NCBI RefSeq assembly: GCF_001467945.1
Contig: NZ_LNYQ01000013.1
Span: 2,239,098 to 2,303,097 of the forward strand
DNA from: Legionella parisiensis
GTDB lineage: Bacteria; Pseudomonadota; Gammaproteobacteria; Legionellales; Legionellaceae
Length of the DNA stretch: 64,000 nucleotides
Reading direction: 5' to 3'
The stretch's first letter is position 1. Each line of letters starts with the position of its first letter. This document shows, piece by piece, positions 1 to 7,739 of the stretch. The notes beneath the pieces are model-generated. The model saw only the letters and a program-made list of their open reading frames with translations. It did no database searches and had not been told where the DNA came from. Position numbers and translations under genes: made by a program.

Positions 1-942
1 ATGGATATATATCTTGATACTTCCCATTTGCAAAAATGGCAGCAAGGGACTTTATCAAATGATGATTTAAATACATTAAACAAATTAAAAAGCTCAGGTA
101 AGCATTCCTTTGTTATATCCCCCGTGCATATTTTTGATATTACTGAGAGAACAGATACTAACAAAGCAATTGAAATAGGACAGTTTATAGATCATCTGCC
201 TAAAAAATGGCTTAGAAATTCTGTCGATTTAAAGCGTGTAGAAATCAAAGATGCATTAAAGAATTTTAAAAAAGAGGAAAAATCTCAAGTTAATCCTTTT
301 GTGGATAAATTTATAAATACTTTTGAACCAAATGAATCTACTCTCAAATTGCGGCTTGACTATAGTAATGCTTCTATGGAGATCATAATATCACATTTAT
401 TAATTAATGGACCTCAACAGCCACCATTATCCTGCCAAAAACAAAACTTAGAGACCTGGGCCTCAACCAATTACGATTTAGTTACAGCATTGTCTAGCCC
501 TCAAAATAGAGACAAAGAAATGCAAAGAACTTTTAGAAGAAGTCTTAAAAAAATGATTTCCGATAGAGAGCTTTTGGACTCAGTGATTGAAGCAGTAACA
601 TTTAAAAGCTCAAATATGCCCGAAGAGCCTCTTGAAAGTTCAACCGTTTTCTTAAATCCTCTTGATATTTTTATTGAGTGGTTAATAAAAAAACCGTCCC
701 TCATACCTAGTATCTGGTGTCCTTATTATACACAGCATTATATGCATAGAACTGATCTGACCTGGAAAATAAGTCATATTTATGATTTAGCCCATTTAGC
801 AGCTTTACCTTATGTTAACTATCTAAGTATAGATAGACAAATGCTTGGTTTTACTAAACAAGCATTAACATTTGCAAGAAAGCATTTTCCAGTAGATTGG
901 GAGAAGAAACTTATAACTTCTATTGATCAGATAAAACCATAA
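1..942 (+). CDS. Hypothetical protein, possibly PIN-like
   Basis: A 313-residue soluble protein that I do not recognise. It opens with MDIYLDTSHL, a hydrophobic strand ending in Asp-Thr-Ser that resembles the first strand of PIN-domain nucleases. Near the end, a YLSIDRQM segment could supply a second acidic residue. No signal peptide or membrane helix is visible. The ATG is the first base of the window, so the ribosome binding site cannot be seen and the true start could lie upstream. Codon use is strongly A+T-rich, like the neighbouring accessory genes. The PIN relationship is a weak guess from the N-terminus only. Confidence 0.6.
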   Translation: MDIYLDTSHLQKWQQGTLSNDDLNTLNKLKSSGKHSFVISPVHIFDITERTDTNKAIEIGQFIDHLPKKWLRNSVDLKRVEIKDALKNFKKEEKSQVNPFVDKFINTFEPNESTLKLRLDYSNASMEIIISHLLINGPQQPPLSCQKQNLETWASTNYDLVTALSSPQNRDKEMQRTFRRSLKKMISDRELLDSVIEAVTFKSSNMPEEPLESSTVFLNPLDIFIEWLIKKPSLIPSIWCPYYTQHYMHRTDLTWKISHIYDLAHLAALPYVNYLSIDRQMLGFTKQALTFARKHFPVDWEKKLITSIDQIKP

Positions 943-1028
943 AATGATTGTGATAGTTTATAAAATTAGAAATCTTAAATTATATTTAAAGTATCTGTGT
1001 TTAAGATAATTGATAAATTATTACATAT

Positions 1029-1712
1029 TCACTCATCACCGATGTAAGAAATAAATAGATCTCCCAAAGGTGTAGTTCTTTTATCTAAACGACCACTTCC
1101 AGTCATTGTAGTGGGCAATATGGTTTTATCAACATCTATAAAACCTTTAATATATAAATCTGTCCAAATATTTCCTACTAAATCTCTTGCATCTTTTAAT
1201 TCAGGATAAGCAGCTTCTAAAGTGCGTCGAACACTTCCCACTCCTCCAACTATAGGAATTGCATTTTCATCAAACCACTTTTCTGGATTATTGAATAATA
1301 TTAATATTTTTATATGCCAAATAGTAAACGTATCTATACAATTGAGAAAAACTTGTTGTATTGAGAAATCCGGAGCTTCACCAAGGGCAGAATGAATAAT
1401 TGCATTTTTAAGTGCTTGTTTCTTTTCTTTTTGATGATGTTTAAGTCCTAGAGGTATAGATTGAAATAAAATATCTATAAATTCTTCATTTTTTTGCAAC
1501 TGTTCGATATCAATTCCACTTTCTTGAATTTTATTAATAGCATCCGTTAATTCCTTTTGCCATTCTTCGGATCGTGTTTGATATGGCATTTTAAATAAAG
1601 ACAAAAGAAATTCTGTAGCTATAGCACCGCCTGGTACTACAGAGTCAATTCCCGCTTTAATTAATTTCGCGGCTTTATCTATCAATTGTTCCTGTGGTGG
1701 TTTTTTAACCAT
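1029..1712 (-). CDS. Hypothetical protein with hydrophobic glycine-rich segment
   Basis: About 227 residues, function not recognised. Residues 15-40 contain a Gly/Ala/Val-rich hydrophobic stretch (SVVPGGAIATEFLLSLF) followed by a charged helix. I have the impression of a widespread accessory-gene family with this feature, but no name can be given. The frame is open up to 1811. I chose the ATG at 1712 because GGAG lies six bases before it, and because the extra N-terminus would be translated from a REP-like palindrome (1785-1848). It stands alone and is convergent with the gene to its left. Confidence 0.6.
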   Translation of the reverse strand: MVKKPPQEQLIDKAAKLIKAGIDSVVPGGAIATEFLLSLFKMPYQTRSEEWQKELTDAINKIQESGIDIEQLQKNEEFIDILFQSIPLGLKHHQKEKKQALKNAIIHSALGEAPDFSIQQVFLNCIDTFTIWHIKILILFNNPEKWFDENAIPIVGGVGSVRRTLEAAYPELKDARDLVGNIWTDLYIKGFIDVDKTILPTTMTGSGRLDKRTTPLGDLFISYIGDE

Positions 1713-1784
1713 ATAGGGCTCCAAAAATCGTAACCTACAAGAATAATAGAATTTATATTCTGAAAAATAAATAACATGCATATC

Positions 1785-1848
1785 TGGGGTCAGTTCTTCC
1801 TTTCTTGCCAATTTCTAGGCACTAGGTAAAAAGCAAGATCTAACCCCA
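1785..1848. repeat. REP-like imperfect palindrome
   Basis: The left arm starts TGGGGTCAGTTCTT and the right arm ends GCAAGATCTAACCCCA. The arms are imperfect inverted copies flanking about 25 bases. GGGGTCAG/CTGACCCC-type ends are typical of REP-like sequences mobilised by Y1 (RAYT/TnpA-REP) transposases. No such transposase gene is visible nearby, so this would be a solo copy. Confidence 0.45.
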
Positions 1849-1912
1849 AGCACGATTAGTTTTAAGATACTTTCACTTTGATAAAACTAGGGTCCAATGA
1901 TTGAGTAGATGT

Positions 1913-1943
1913 TGTTGGGCTGCACTTCGTTTAGCCAACCTAC
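1913..1943. repeat. Short intergenic palindromic repeat
   Basis: TGTTGGGCTGCACTTCG followed by TTTAGCCAACCTAC forms an imperfect hairpin with arms TTGGGCT and AGCCAA. It resembles the TTGGGCT...AGCCCAACCTAC dispersed repeats seen between genes in many gammaproteobacteria. It lies in the 283-base gap between two accessory genes, and nothing else is visible in that gap. Confidence 0.45.
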
Positions 1944-2094
1944 ACACGCTTTCAGTTCCAAATTAAATCGATTTTTCAGCTGCCTGCGTAACTAATTCTT
2001 TCTCAGAAGTCATTTTACTATGCAATTTTACGTAGTTTGATTATGTCTTAGGCGATAATTATTTATTAATTCTGACCGATAAAAAGAAATACAA

Positions 2095-2535
2095 TCAATG
2101 ATGTAAGGGAATATTATTGATTATGAAAACAATGAACATACTAATTAGCAATAAAGTTGAAACACATAAAAAAACTAACTTCAGGATATAGTAATTTCTT
2201 ATATGCTTTCCTACTTGGTCACCAATTTCATATTTTGGTGCTCTCTTATTATACTTTATAAGTTTTTTCAATACATTTGCTTCATAGTTAAAAAGAAAAG
2301 CCCCAGCTACATATTGAATAAGATCAAAGATAAAAAAGAGTAAAAGCATAAAGTAAAAAGTAATTAGCAATGTCTTTGGACCATTTTGCATCAAAACATA
2401 CAATGCCCAAAAAATTGCTCCTTCGGCAAATGCTATTTGTCTTGCAATTTTAGAAGCTTCAGAGCTATAAAATTTATATCGCTCTTGAGCAAAATCTACT
2501 TTTTTATGCAACGGATTATCGTTTTTTTCTTTCAT
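2095..2535 (-). CDS. Small membrane protein, unknown
   Basis: 146 residues. A charged N-terminus (about 1-30) is followed by two closely spaced hydrophobic segments (roughly 38-80). A basic cytosolic stretch (KKLIKYNKR) comes next, and a final hydrophobic pair lies near the C-terminus. The gene overlaps the end of the upstream gene (start at 2827) by 20 bases, which points to translational coupling. AGGGA precedes the ATG by seven bases. No family recognised. The pair may be an effector with its membrane partner, but nothing in the sequence proves this. Confidence 0.6.
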   Translation of the reverse strand: MKEKNDNPLHKKVDFAQERYKFYSSEASKIARQIAFAEGAIFWALYVLMQNGPKTLLITFYFMLLLFFIFDLIQYVAGAFLFNYEANVLKKLIKYNKRAPKYEIGDQVGKHIRNYYILKLVFLCVSTLLLISMFIVFIINNIPLHH

Positions 2536-2827
2536 TGTTTATCCCTGGTCCAGGATCAGGACGCTCTTCCATCTCATCTATCAATCCCTCTACTAGCTTT
2601 TTAAGAGCATGATCATTTATGTTTTTTAACTCATCTTTTGATAAATATTTCTGAGCGGAATTAACACTATCACTGAAGAAATGATGTTTGCGCTTTTGTT
2701 TATGCACGAATAACAGATAGCCATCTTTATAAGTCTTAATTGAGGTTGAAAAAATGACATCATCATTTGAGAGAGAAGATTTTACAAAGTATTTTCTTAA
2801 TTTGCCTTTAAGTTCCTTCAAATCCAT
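2516..2827 (-). CDS. Hypothetical soluble protein
   Basis: 103 residues, basic and hydrophilic (KQKRKHH, ending INNERKKR), with no membrane segment. It is the first gene of a two-gene unit and overlaps the following membrane-protein gene by 20 bases. I do not recognise the family. The Shine-Dalgarno upstream of the ATG is poor: the sequence before it reads as an A/T-rich tract with a weak AGGTAACTTAA. Confidence 0.5.
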   Translation of the reverse strand: MDLKELKGKLRKYFVKSSLSNDDVIFSTSIKTYKDGYLLFVHKQKRKHHFFSDSVNSAQKYLSKDELKNINDHALKKLVEGLIDEMEERPDPGPGINNERKKR

Positions 2828-3007
2828 TTAAGTTACCTAAAGTAGTCGCCTAGTATGATAAATATTATTATAGACTATTAGTGTCAATAGTTATTTCAGA
2901 AGGAGAAGAGTTTGCAAAGGCTCGATATTCTTATTTAGTTTCATTACTTGTTATTATAAATTGTCCCTTGAGTGCCCCATTAAAATCATTTTCAATCACA
3001 AACCTAC

Positions 3008-3049
3008 TGCCGCTGAGAAGAATCGAACTCCCGACCTTTTGATTACGAA
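3008..3049 (-). pseudogene. 3' half of tRNA-Thr(CGT), attachment site remnant
   Basis: Read on the minus strand, this contains an anticodon loop TTCGTAA (anticodon CGT, complement of 3045-3047). It also holds the 3' half of the anticodon stem, a variable AGGTC, and a T-arm GGGAG-TTCGATT-CTTCT whose stem pairs with two G-U wobbles. The 3' acceptor strand CAGCGGC plus A closes it. There is no 5' half and no CCA. This is the usual scar left when an element integrates into a tRNA gene, and an integrase gene lies 170 bases away. Because the fragment's 3' end points left, the intact tRNA and the rest of the element should lie to the right. Confidence 0.75.
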
Positions 3050-3176
3050 ACTTTATTATACCGATATCAAACAATATCATTTAATTTCAAAAATAGCAAA
3101 AAACCCTTTATTTATAAGAAATAATTGAGTTTTAGCAATTCAATTAGTATCATTTGATAATATACCTATACATAAA

Positions 3177-3202
3177 TTTTGGTACCAAAAATGGTACCAA
3201 AA
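3177..3202. promoter_or_regulatory. Tandem GGTACC palindromes before the integrase
   Basis: TTTTGGTACCAAAA (3177-3190) is a perfect 14-base palindrome. GGTACCAAAA is repeated exactly at 3193-3202, 12 bases further on. The pair ends 17 bases before the integrase ATG, over the ribosome-binding region. It is a plausible operator for integrase or excisionase control, or an arm-type binding site. That role is inferred from position. Confidence 0.5.
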
Positions 3203-3219
3203 TAAAAAGGACTGTGTAG

Positions 3220-4401
3220 ATGAAATTTATCGATAGCTATATTAAAAATCTCGCGCCAGAGACCACCTGGTTTGAAAAAATAGAATCTTCTGGATTAGGT
3301 ATTAGAGTAATGCCAAGTGGTAATAAATCTTGGTTTTACCGTTTTAGTATGAATGGTAAACGTCAAAAAATGACCTTAGGAAAATATCCAGCTATTAGTC
3401 TAAAACAGGCTCGTGAATATCTTGCTAAAGCGCAAAGTTTAAAAGAGCAAGGTATAAATCCTATAGAAAATACCAAGCTAGAAAAATTAAAAGAAGACAA
3501 TACCTTTTCAAAATTAATACAGTCTTGGTACGAAAATTATGCCGTTAAAAATAGAAAGCAACCACGCCCTATCAAATATCAGATTGACTCAGAAATAATT
3601 CCTCTACTAGGCGATACTGTACTTGATAAGTTACAAACCAAAGATATTACAATCGCCCTTGACAAAATAGTACAACGAGGAGCGCCAATTCATGCGAATC
3701 GCATTCTCAGCACTATTAAACAAGTTCTAAACTATGCAGTGAGTCGTGGTTATATTCAATATAATCCAGCTACCAATATACGATCACGTGATATCGGTGG
3801 TATTGAAAAGCCCAGGGAGCGGGTACTATCGCCCGAAGAAATAAGAATAATATGGAAATTCCTTGAAAGCGATAAAAGCCAAATGTCTGAATCAGCCAGG
3901 TTAGCAATTAAAGTTATTATACTTACTGGTGTTAGAACAGGTGAAATCCGACTGGCACAATGGCATCAATTTGATTTTGAGCAATCTTTATGGACTATTC
4001 CTCCCGAGCATTCAAAAGGAGGAATAACTGTAAAAATACACTTGAGTGAACTTACAAAAAAATTACTACTTCAGTTTAAAGAACAATCTGTCTCCCCTTT
4101 TGTAATTCCAGGCATAACAATCGATGTTCCTATGTCCAAAGATGCCCTACCACGTGCAATTAAAAGAATCCAGACTCGGGTAGGAGTTCCTGAATGGACT
4201 GCTCATGATTTGAGGAGAACCTTTGCCACACAATTGGGTGAGTCACTTAATATTGATCCCGTGGTGATAGAAAAATGTCTTGGCCACAAAATGCCCCGTA
4301 TTATGGCTACTTATAATAAAAATGAGATGCTACCCCAACGCAAAGAAGCATTGGACGCCTGGGCAAGCCATATTGCAAAATTAATCTCATCAAAGGATTG
4401 A
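3220..4401 (+). CDS. int: Tyrosine integrase, DUF4102/P4 type
   Basis: 393 residues, the normal length for island integrases of the P4/CP4-57 type. The N-terminal DUF4102 domain (about 1-85, with SGLGIRVMPSGNKSWFYRF and KMTLGKYPAISLKQAR) binds arm sites. A SAM-like core-binding domain follows (about 95-180). The catalytic domain shows R239 (TGVRTGE), H329 and R332 (HDLRR), H356 (LGHK) and nucleophile Y365, a full R-H-R-H-Y set, so the enzyme looks intact. AAAAGGA precedes the ATG. It sits next to the tRNA-Thr fragment, its presumed attachment site, and reads into the element. Confidence 0.95.
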   Translation: MKFIDSYIKNLAPETTWFEKIESSGLGIRVMPSGNKSWFYRFSMNGKRQKMTLGKYPAISLKQAREYLAKAQSLKEQGINPIENTKLEKLKEDNTFSKLIQSWYENYAVKNRKQPRPIKYQIDSEIIPLLGDTVLDKLQTKDITIALDKIVQRGAPIHANRILSTIKQVLNYAVSRGYIQYNPATNIRSRDIGGIEKPRERVLSPEEIRIIWKFLESDKSQMSESARLAIKVIILTGVRTGEIRLAQWHQFDFEQSLWTIPPEHSKGGITVKIHLSELTKKLLLQFKEQSVSPFVIPGITIDVPMSKDALPRAIKRIQTRVGVPEWTAHDLRRTFATQLGESLNIDPVVIEKCLGHKMPRIMATYNKNEMLPQRKEALDAWASHIAKLISSKD

Positions 4402-4438
4402 AAAAGTCATATGAACTGCTCTATAATTAACTTAACAC

Positions 4439-4490
4439 AACCGCCACGCCTAGAGGACATTAGTCCTTGCGTAACCTTGGCGGTTTTTTT
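4439..4490 (+). ncRNA. abiF-type RNA motif upstream of the Abi gene
   Basis: An 8-bp outer stem AACCGCCA (4439-4446) pairs with TGGCGGTT (4478-4485). It encloses an inner hairpin AGGAC-ATTA-GTCCT (4454-4467) and is followed directly by a T7 run. The conserved-looking strings GGACATTAGTCCTTGCG and AACCTTGGCGG match my memory of the published abiF RNA motif found before Abi_2/AbiF genes. In recent work such RNAs act as antitoxins for their HEPN partner. The T run also makes this an intrinsic terminator, and the Abi coding region begins at the next bases. Confidence 0.75.
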
Positions 4491-5435
4491 ATGCGTATTG
4501 CTATGAATAGTCCTCTCATTAAATATCTAAAGCCAGCCCTAAGTTTTCAAGCTCAACTTGAAAAACTTCAAGCAAAAGGTCTTATTATAAATAATTGGTC
4601 TTCAGCACTGCAAAGTCTTTCAAATACCAACTATTATCGGCTTAGTGCCTACTGCTTGCCTTTTAAACGTTCCGACACATCATCAGGAAATATCACCGAA
4701 CAATTTCAAGATAATGTTACATTTGAAAATGTCATAGATCTCTATGAATTTGATCGTAAACTAAGATTGTTAGTAATGGATGGATTAGAGCGAATTGAAA
4801 TTTCAGTAAGAACCAGTATTGCTTATCACCTTGCTCATAGTTATGGACCATTTGCTTTGTCGAATCCTCAAAATTTCCATCAGCAATTTGAACATAATAC
4901 CTGGTTAGCACAAATTAATAACGAGATAGAGCGTTCCAGAGAGTACTTTATTGAGCATTATAAAAATAAATATCTGGGCTATCCTAACTTACCAATATGG
5001 ATGGCAATAGAGGTTTTATCCTTTGGTGCATTGTCGGTCTTATTTAAAGGGCTTAAAAATGAAGACAAAAGGATAATTGCTGAAGGTTATAAGTTACATC
5101 CAAAAACTTTAGCCAATTGGCTATACTTTCTAACTTATGTAAGAAATATATGTGCTCATCATAGCCGCCTTTGGAATAAAGATTTAGCCATTAAACCCAA
5201 AATTGATGCGATTAATGAACTTTGGCTACCTCCCATTACACCAAGAAATGATCGCTCATATATTATCTTGTTGATCATCAGAAAATTACTAACCACTGCG
5301 GGTAATGGCATAGATTGGGCAATATCATCCGAGAAACTTATTCAGCCTATTATTGAAAAATATGATTGGGCGCATGAAAGCATGGGAATTCCAAGGAGCT
5401 GGTTAGATCATCCATTGTGGAAAGAAGTTCAATAG
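4491..5435 (+). CDS. Abi_2/AbiF-like HEPN abortive infection protein
   Basis: About 314 residues from the ATG at 4491. ATG 4503 is an equally possible start, and an in-frame ATG at 4467 would lie inside the RNA stem and is unlikely. The sequence fits the Abi_2 family. Its N-terminus has KPALSFQAQLEKLQAKGLI, a YYRLSAYCLPF motif sits at about 50, and YEFDRKLRLLVMDGLERIEI at about 90. Near the end RNICAHHSRLWNKDL contains R218-x4-H223, the HEPN ribonuclease signature. The likely role is a phage-triggered RNase restrained by the adjacent RNA. It lies just inside an integrative element, a common site for defence genes. Confidence 0.85.
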   Translation: MRIAMNSPLIKYLKPALSFQAQLEKLQAKGLIINNWSSALQSLSNTNYYRLSAYCLPFKRSDTSSGNITEQFQDNVTFENVIDLYEFDRKLRLLVMDGLERIEISVRTSIAYHLAHSYGPFALSNPQNFHQQFEHNTWLAQINNEIERSREYFIEHYKNKYLGYPNLPIWMAIEVLSFGALSVLFKGLKNEDKRIIAEGYKLHPKTLANWLYFLTYVRNICAHHSRLWNKDLAIKPKIDAINELWLPPITPRNDRSYIILLIIRKLLTTAGNGIDWAISSEKLIQPIIEKYDWAHESMGIPRSWLDHPLWKEVQ

Positions 5436-5455
5436 CCCACATAATATGGGCTATT
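5431..5455. terminator. Bidirectional hairpin between abi and alpA
   Basis: AATAGCCCA (5431-5439) pairs perfectly with TGGGCTATT (5447-5455) around a 7-base loop. It overlaps the abi stop codon and ends just before the convergent small regulator gene. The 9-bp symmetrical stem without a long T run fits a shared terminator. Confidence 0.6.
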
Positions 5456-5458
5456 ATG

Positions 5459-5662
5459 CTAAGATAATCGCATGTTTTGTTGAATCCAATGATTAACTGT
5501 CTCAGAGTGCCATGCCAGTGTTGTGCCATTTAGTTTAACTGGTTGTGGAAATTTTCCGCTAGTCCACCAACGCCTTAATGTCAAACGGTTACGACCAAGA
5601 AGCTCCTCTAAATCAGTAATAAACAAAATCTGTTTTGGCATTTTATTATCAGAAAACTGCAT
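5459..5662 (-). CDS. AlpA/MerR-like excisionase-type regulator
   Basis: 67 residues dominated by one winged helix-turn-helix: LEELLGRNRLTLRRWWTSGKFP, then PVKLNGTTLAWHSETVNHWI. This is the pattern of AlpA-family regulators, which activate integrase or excise their island. AGGAGG stands eight bases before the ATG. It follows a small gene (5674-5931) on the same strand with a 12-base gap. Its closeness to the integrase supports a recombination-directionality or regulatory role. Confidence 0.8.
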   Translation of the reverse strand: MQFSDNKMPKQILFITDLEELLGRNRLTLRRWWTSGKFPQPVKLNGTTLAWHSETVNHWIQQNMRLS

Positions 5663-5673
5663 CTTAAAGCCTC

Positions 5674-5931
5674 CTAATGCATGTCAGCTGGAAAAAACTT
5701 CTCAGCTTTCTGCTCTCGTTTAATTTCCATATCGATAAATACAATGAATAATTTCAGCAAATTTAGCTCTACACTTCTATTTTGAGGCAATCGGTTATGG
5801 TGAAAAATCAATTGCAAATATGCAATTGGTGAGTTAGATAAGTTAGCAATTCGCTGCAACGGATAGTTAGTTGCATCTAGCAAATACTGGATAATCCCCT
5901 TGTAAATACCTACTTTATTATTATGGGACAT
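5674..5931 (-). CDS. Small island protein, HTH-like
   Basis: 85 residues. The middle (about 18-50: YPLQRIANLSNSPIAYLQLIFHHN) has the spacing of a helix-turn-helix, but I cannot place it in a named family. CAGGAG lies eight bases before the ATG. It is transcribed with the AlpA-like gene and diverges from the XRE regulator at 6141. The intervening 200 bases carry two inverted repeats, so it may take part in a regulatory switch. Confidence 0.55.
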   Translation of the reverse strand: MSHNNKVGIYKGIIQYLLDATNYPLQRIANLSNSPIAYLQLIFHHNRLPQNRSVELNLLKLFIVFIDMEIKREQKAEKFFPADMH

Positions 5932-5973
5932 GAAAAATACTCCTGTAAATCATGTGTACTAAAGTCCAATTCA

Positions 5974-6003
5974 CGTCAAATTAACATTTAGCATCATTTG
6001 ACG
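5974..6003. promoter_or_regulatory. Perfect inverted repeat in divergent intergenic region
   Basis: CGTCAAAT (5974-5981) and ATTTGACG (5996-6003) are perfect inverted copies separated by 14 bases. They lie in the region that separates the leftward 5674-5931 gene from the rightward XRE regulator. This is a typical place for the regulator's operator. Binding is inferred only. Confidence 0.5.
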
Positions 6004-6070
6004 AAACTTATATTAAAACAATATTAATTTTATTATCAATATGTGTTTTAAAGAAATTTATATTAAGATA

Positions 6071-6093
6071 CGATATGATATTGAATGATATCG
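6071..6093. promoter_or_regulatory. Second inverted repeat upstream of XRE regulator
   Basis: CGATAT (6071-6076) and ATATCG (6088-6093) are separated by 11 bases, about 48 bases before the preferred ATG. The surrounding DNA is extremely A+T-rich and should contain the promoter, although no single -35/-10 pair stands out. Confidence 0.4.
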
Positions 6094-6140
6094 TTTTATA
6101 TGATAATTTTTTTATGACGTTCGATTACAAGGATAATTTT

Positions 6141-6632
6141 ATGAGTAAGGGACCCTATCAATCGTTTGCTAACCGCTTGATTAACGCCCTCAAAGATAGA
6201 GGATATACGGCCTCTCGCTCGCCAAATGGGATCTGTATTAAAACCCTGGCTGAGTTTACTGGTGCCTCTGAACAAATCTGCCGCCGTTATATACGAGGAG
6301 ATGCTTTACCAGACTATGAAAAAGTCAAACAACTGGCTTTCCATCTTCAAGTAAACCCAGGCTGGTTACTATTTGGGGAAGACGAAAATGCAACAACTAA
6401 GAAGAATGAAGTCGATGAAAAATTGCTTCATTACATCTTGAAACAAAGCCATCATTTATACCCTATCTCTCAGGGAAGTAATGACGATTACGCCGATTTT
6501 GTGTTAGGATTGATCAAAGAAGTCAAAGCAATTGACACTTCGGAAAATAATTTACTAAAAATCATTGACTTGGCCATTGGTTCAATTTCTTCTTATGAAG
6601 AAAAGAGAAAAAAGCACAGTCATGCAGTTTAA
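6141..6632 (+). CDS. XRE-type HTH transcriptional regulator
   Basis: 163 residues from ATG 6141, chosen because AAGGA lies eight bases upstream. The open frame extends to 6075 without a comparable site. Residues about 8-75 form a Cro/CI-type helix-turn-helix: SFANRLINALKDRGYT, IKTLAEFTGASEQICRRYIRG, then VKQLAFHLQVNPGWLLFGED. The C-terminal half is a short helical region. It heads a close-packed set (regulator, unknown, deformylase, MFS) with overlapping ends, and so probably regulates that set, as well as itself through the upstream palindromes. Confidence 0.8.
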   Translation: MSKGPYQSFANRLINALKDRGYTASRSPNGICIKTLAEFTGASEQICRRYIRGDALPDYEKVKQLAFHLQVNPGWLLFGEDENATTKKNEVDEKLLHYILKQSHHLYPISQGSNDDYADFVLGLIKEVKAIDTSENNLLKIIDLAIGSISSYEEKRKKHSHAV

Positions 6633-7233
6633 AAAACTTGTAGATATGGATGTAACAGCTGTGGAAGTAAAGCTTCACCCCAAAGCCAAGGAATTTCTGT
6701 TTGAACACTTTGTCACAATACGCAGGGTGTTTTCAGATGTACTAGGGCAAGTAGAAACTGACTATGCTTCTATTGCCCTTATTAACCAGGCAGGACAGAT
6801 CTTTTTCATATCCTCGAACCCAGCCATAGAGCAAAATTTAATTGAGCAAAGTCTCTGGCTATTTGACGGTTGCTATCAACCAGAATTCCTCAGCCAGGAT
6901 CAACCGAAATTATGGAGCGAACTACCACATATAGGCTGCACAGAATCAATTGTAAAATACAAACAAATAAAACCTAGACTTATAACAGGTATCTCCATCC
7001 CCACTGAATATGATTCTTATAAAGCTATCTTTTCATTTGGATTAAAACGGATAAATCCATATATCCAGAACAAAAGCTCGATTCATTGCGAAAAACTGTT
7101 AGCCATGGGCAAATTTGCGTTAAGGCGAATTCAAGAGTATTTAATTTTCCCTGACAAACAGCCCTGCATGACGACAAAACCCAAACTGACATTAATCATC
7201 AACAATCAGGTGCCCCATGAACACACTCCTTGA
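6622..7233 (+). CDS. Unknown protein with possible sensor fold
   Basis: 203 residues from ATG 6622. This start overlaps the regulator's stop by 11 bases; ATG 6646 is an alternative. It is soluble. The middle (YASIALINQAGQIFFISSNPAIEQNLI, about 48-75) has the alternating strand pattern of PAS/GAF-like or autoinducer-binding domains. I cannot name a family. Its 3' end overlaps the deformylase start by 17 bases, so the four genes are probably translated together. It may sense a small molecule for the neighbouring regulator. That is inference from position. Confidence 0.6.
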   Translation: MQFKKLVDMDVTAVEVKLHPKAKEFLFEHFVTIRRVFSDVLGQVETDYASIALINQAGQIFFISSNPAIEQNLIEQSLWLFDGCYQPEFLSQDQPKLWSELPHIGCTESIVKYKQIKPRLITGISIPTEYDSYKAIFSFGLKRINPYIQNKSSIHCEKLLAMGKFALRRIQEYLIFPDKQPCMTTKPKLTLIINNQVPHEHTP

Positions 7234-7735
7234 TAAAAACAACCCTATTTTAAGACAAACCGCTGATCCAATTTCTGAATCAGAATTTGGTAGCAGTTGG
7301 TTAAAAGAGCTTATTAAGACTATGTTTGGCATAATGGCTGACAAGGGGGCTGTAGGCGTAGCTGCCCCCCAAATTGGCATCAGCAAACGAGTTATTGTAT
7401 TTGGTACTGATTACACCAAAAGGAGAAAACCAGAATACCCAATTCCTGATACAGCCTTAATTAATCCTTCATTAAAAATCCTATCTCAAGAAATTCAAAC
7501 TGGCTACGAGGGTTGCCTTAATTGTGGTGAATTAATGGGTGAAGTTCCAAGAGCCATGGAAATTGAATATTCAGGGTTTGACATAGATGGAAATAGAATT
7601 ACCAAAAAAGCTTCCGGTTTAGAAGCCCGCATTCTTCAACATGAAATTGATCACCTGGATGGATTTTTATTTTTAGACCGAGTGGAAGATCAAGATTCAC
7701 TAACCACTCTATCGGCAATGCAAAGTAAAGGATAA
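7217..7735 (+). CDS. def: Accessory peptide deformylase
   Basis: 172 residues, normal length. It removes the N-formyl group from nascent proteins using a metal ion. All three family motifs are present: GVGVAAPQ near residue 45, EGCLN around C100 (EGCLS is usual), and QHEIDHLDG with H142, catalytic E143 and H146. A deformylase is normally a housekeeping gene beside fmt. Here it sits between an unknown gene, which it overlaps by 17 bases, and an MFS transporter. This suggests an extra copy, either as an inhibitor-insensitive isozyme or for tailoring a small molecule. Confidence 0.92.
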   Translation: MNTLLDKNNPILRQTADPISESEFGSSWLKELIKTMFGIMADKGAVGVAAPQIGISKRVIVFGTDYTKRRKPEYPIPDTALINPSLKILSQEIQTGYEGCLNCGELMGEVPRAMEIEYSGFDIDGNRITKKASGLEARILQHEIDHLDGFLFLDRVEDQDSLTTLSAMQSKG

Positions 7736-7739
7736 TCGC

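Noticed and set aside
2828-3007. Possible full tRNA gene upstream of the half-tRNA
   Set aside because: No D-arm or matching 5' acceptor strand is found on either side. Only the 3' half is present.
4467-4490. Upstream ATG that would extend the Abi protein by eight residues
   Set aside because: It lies inside the RNA stem and T run, so translation from it is unlikely.
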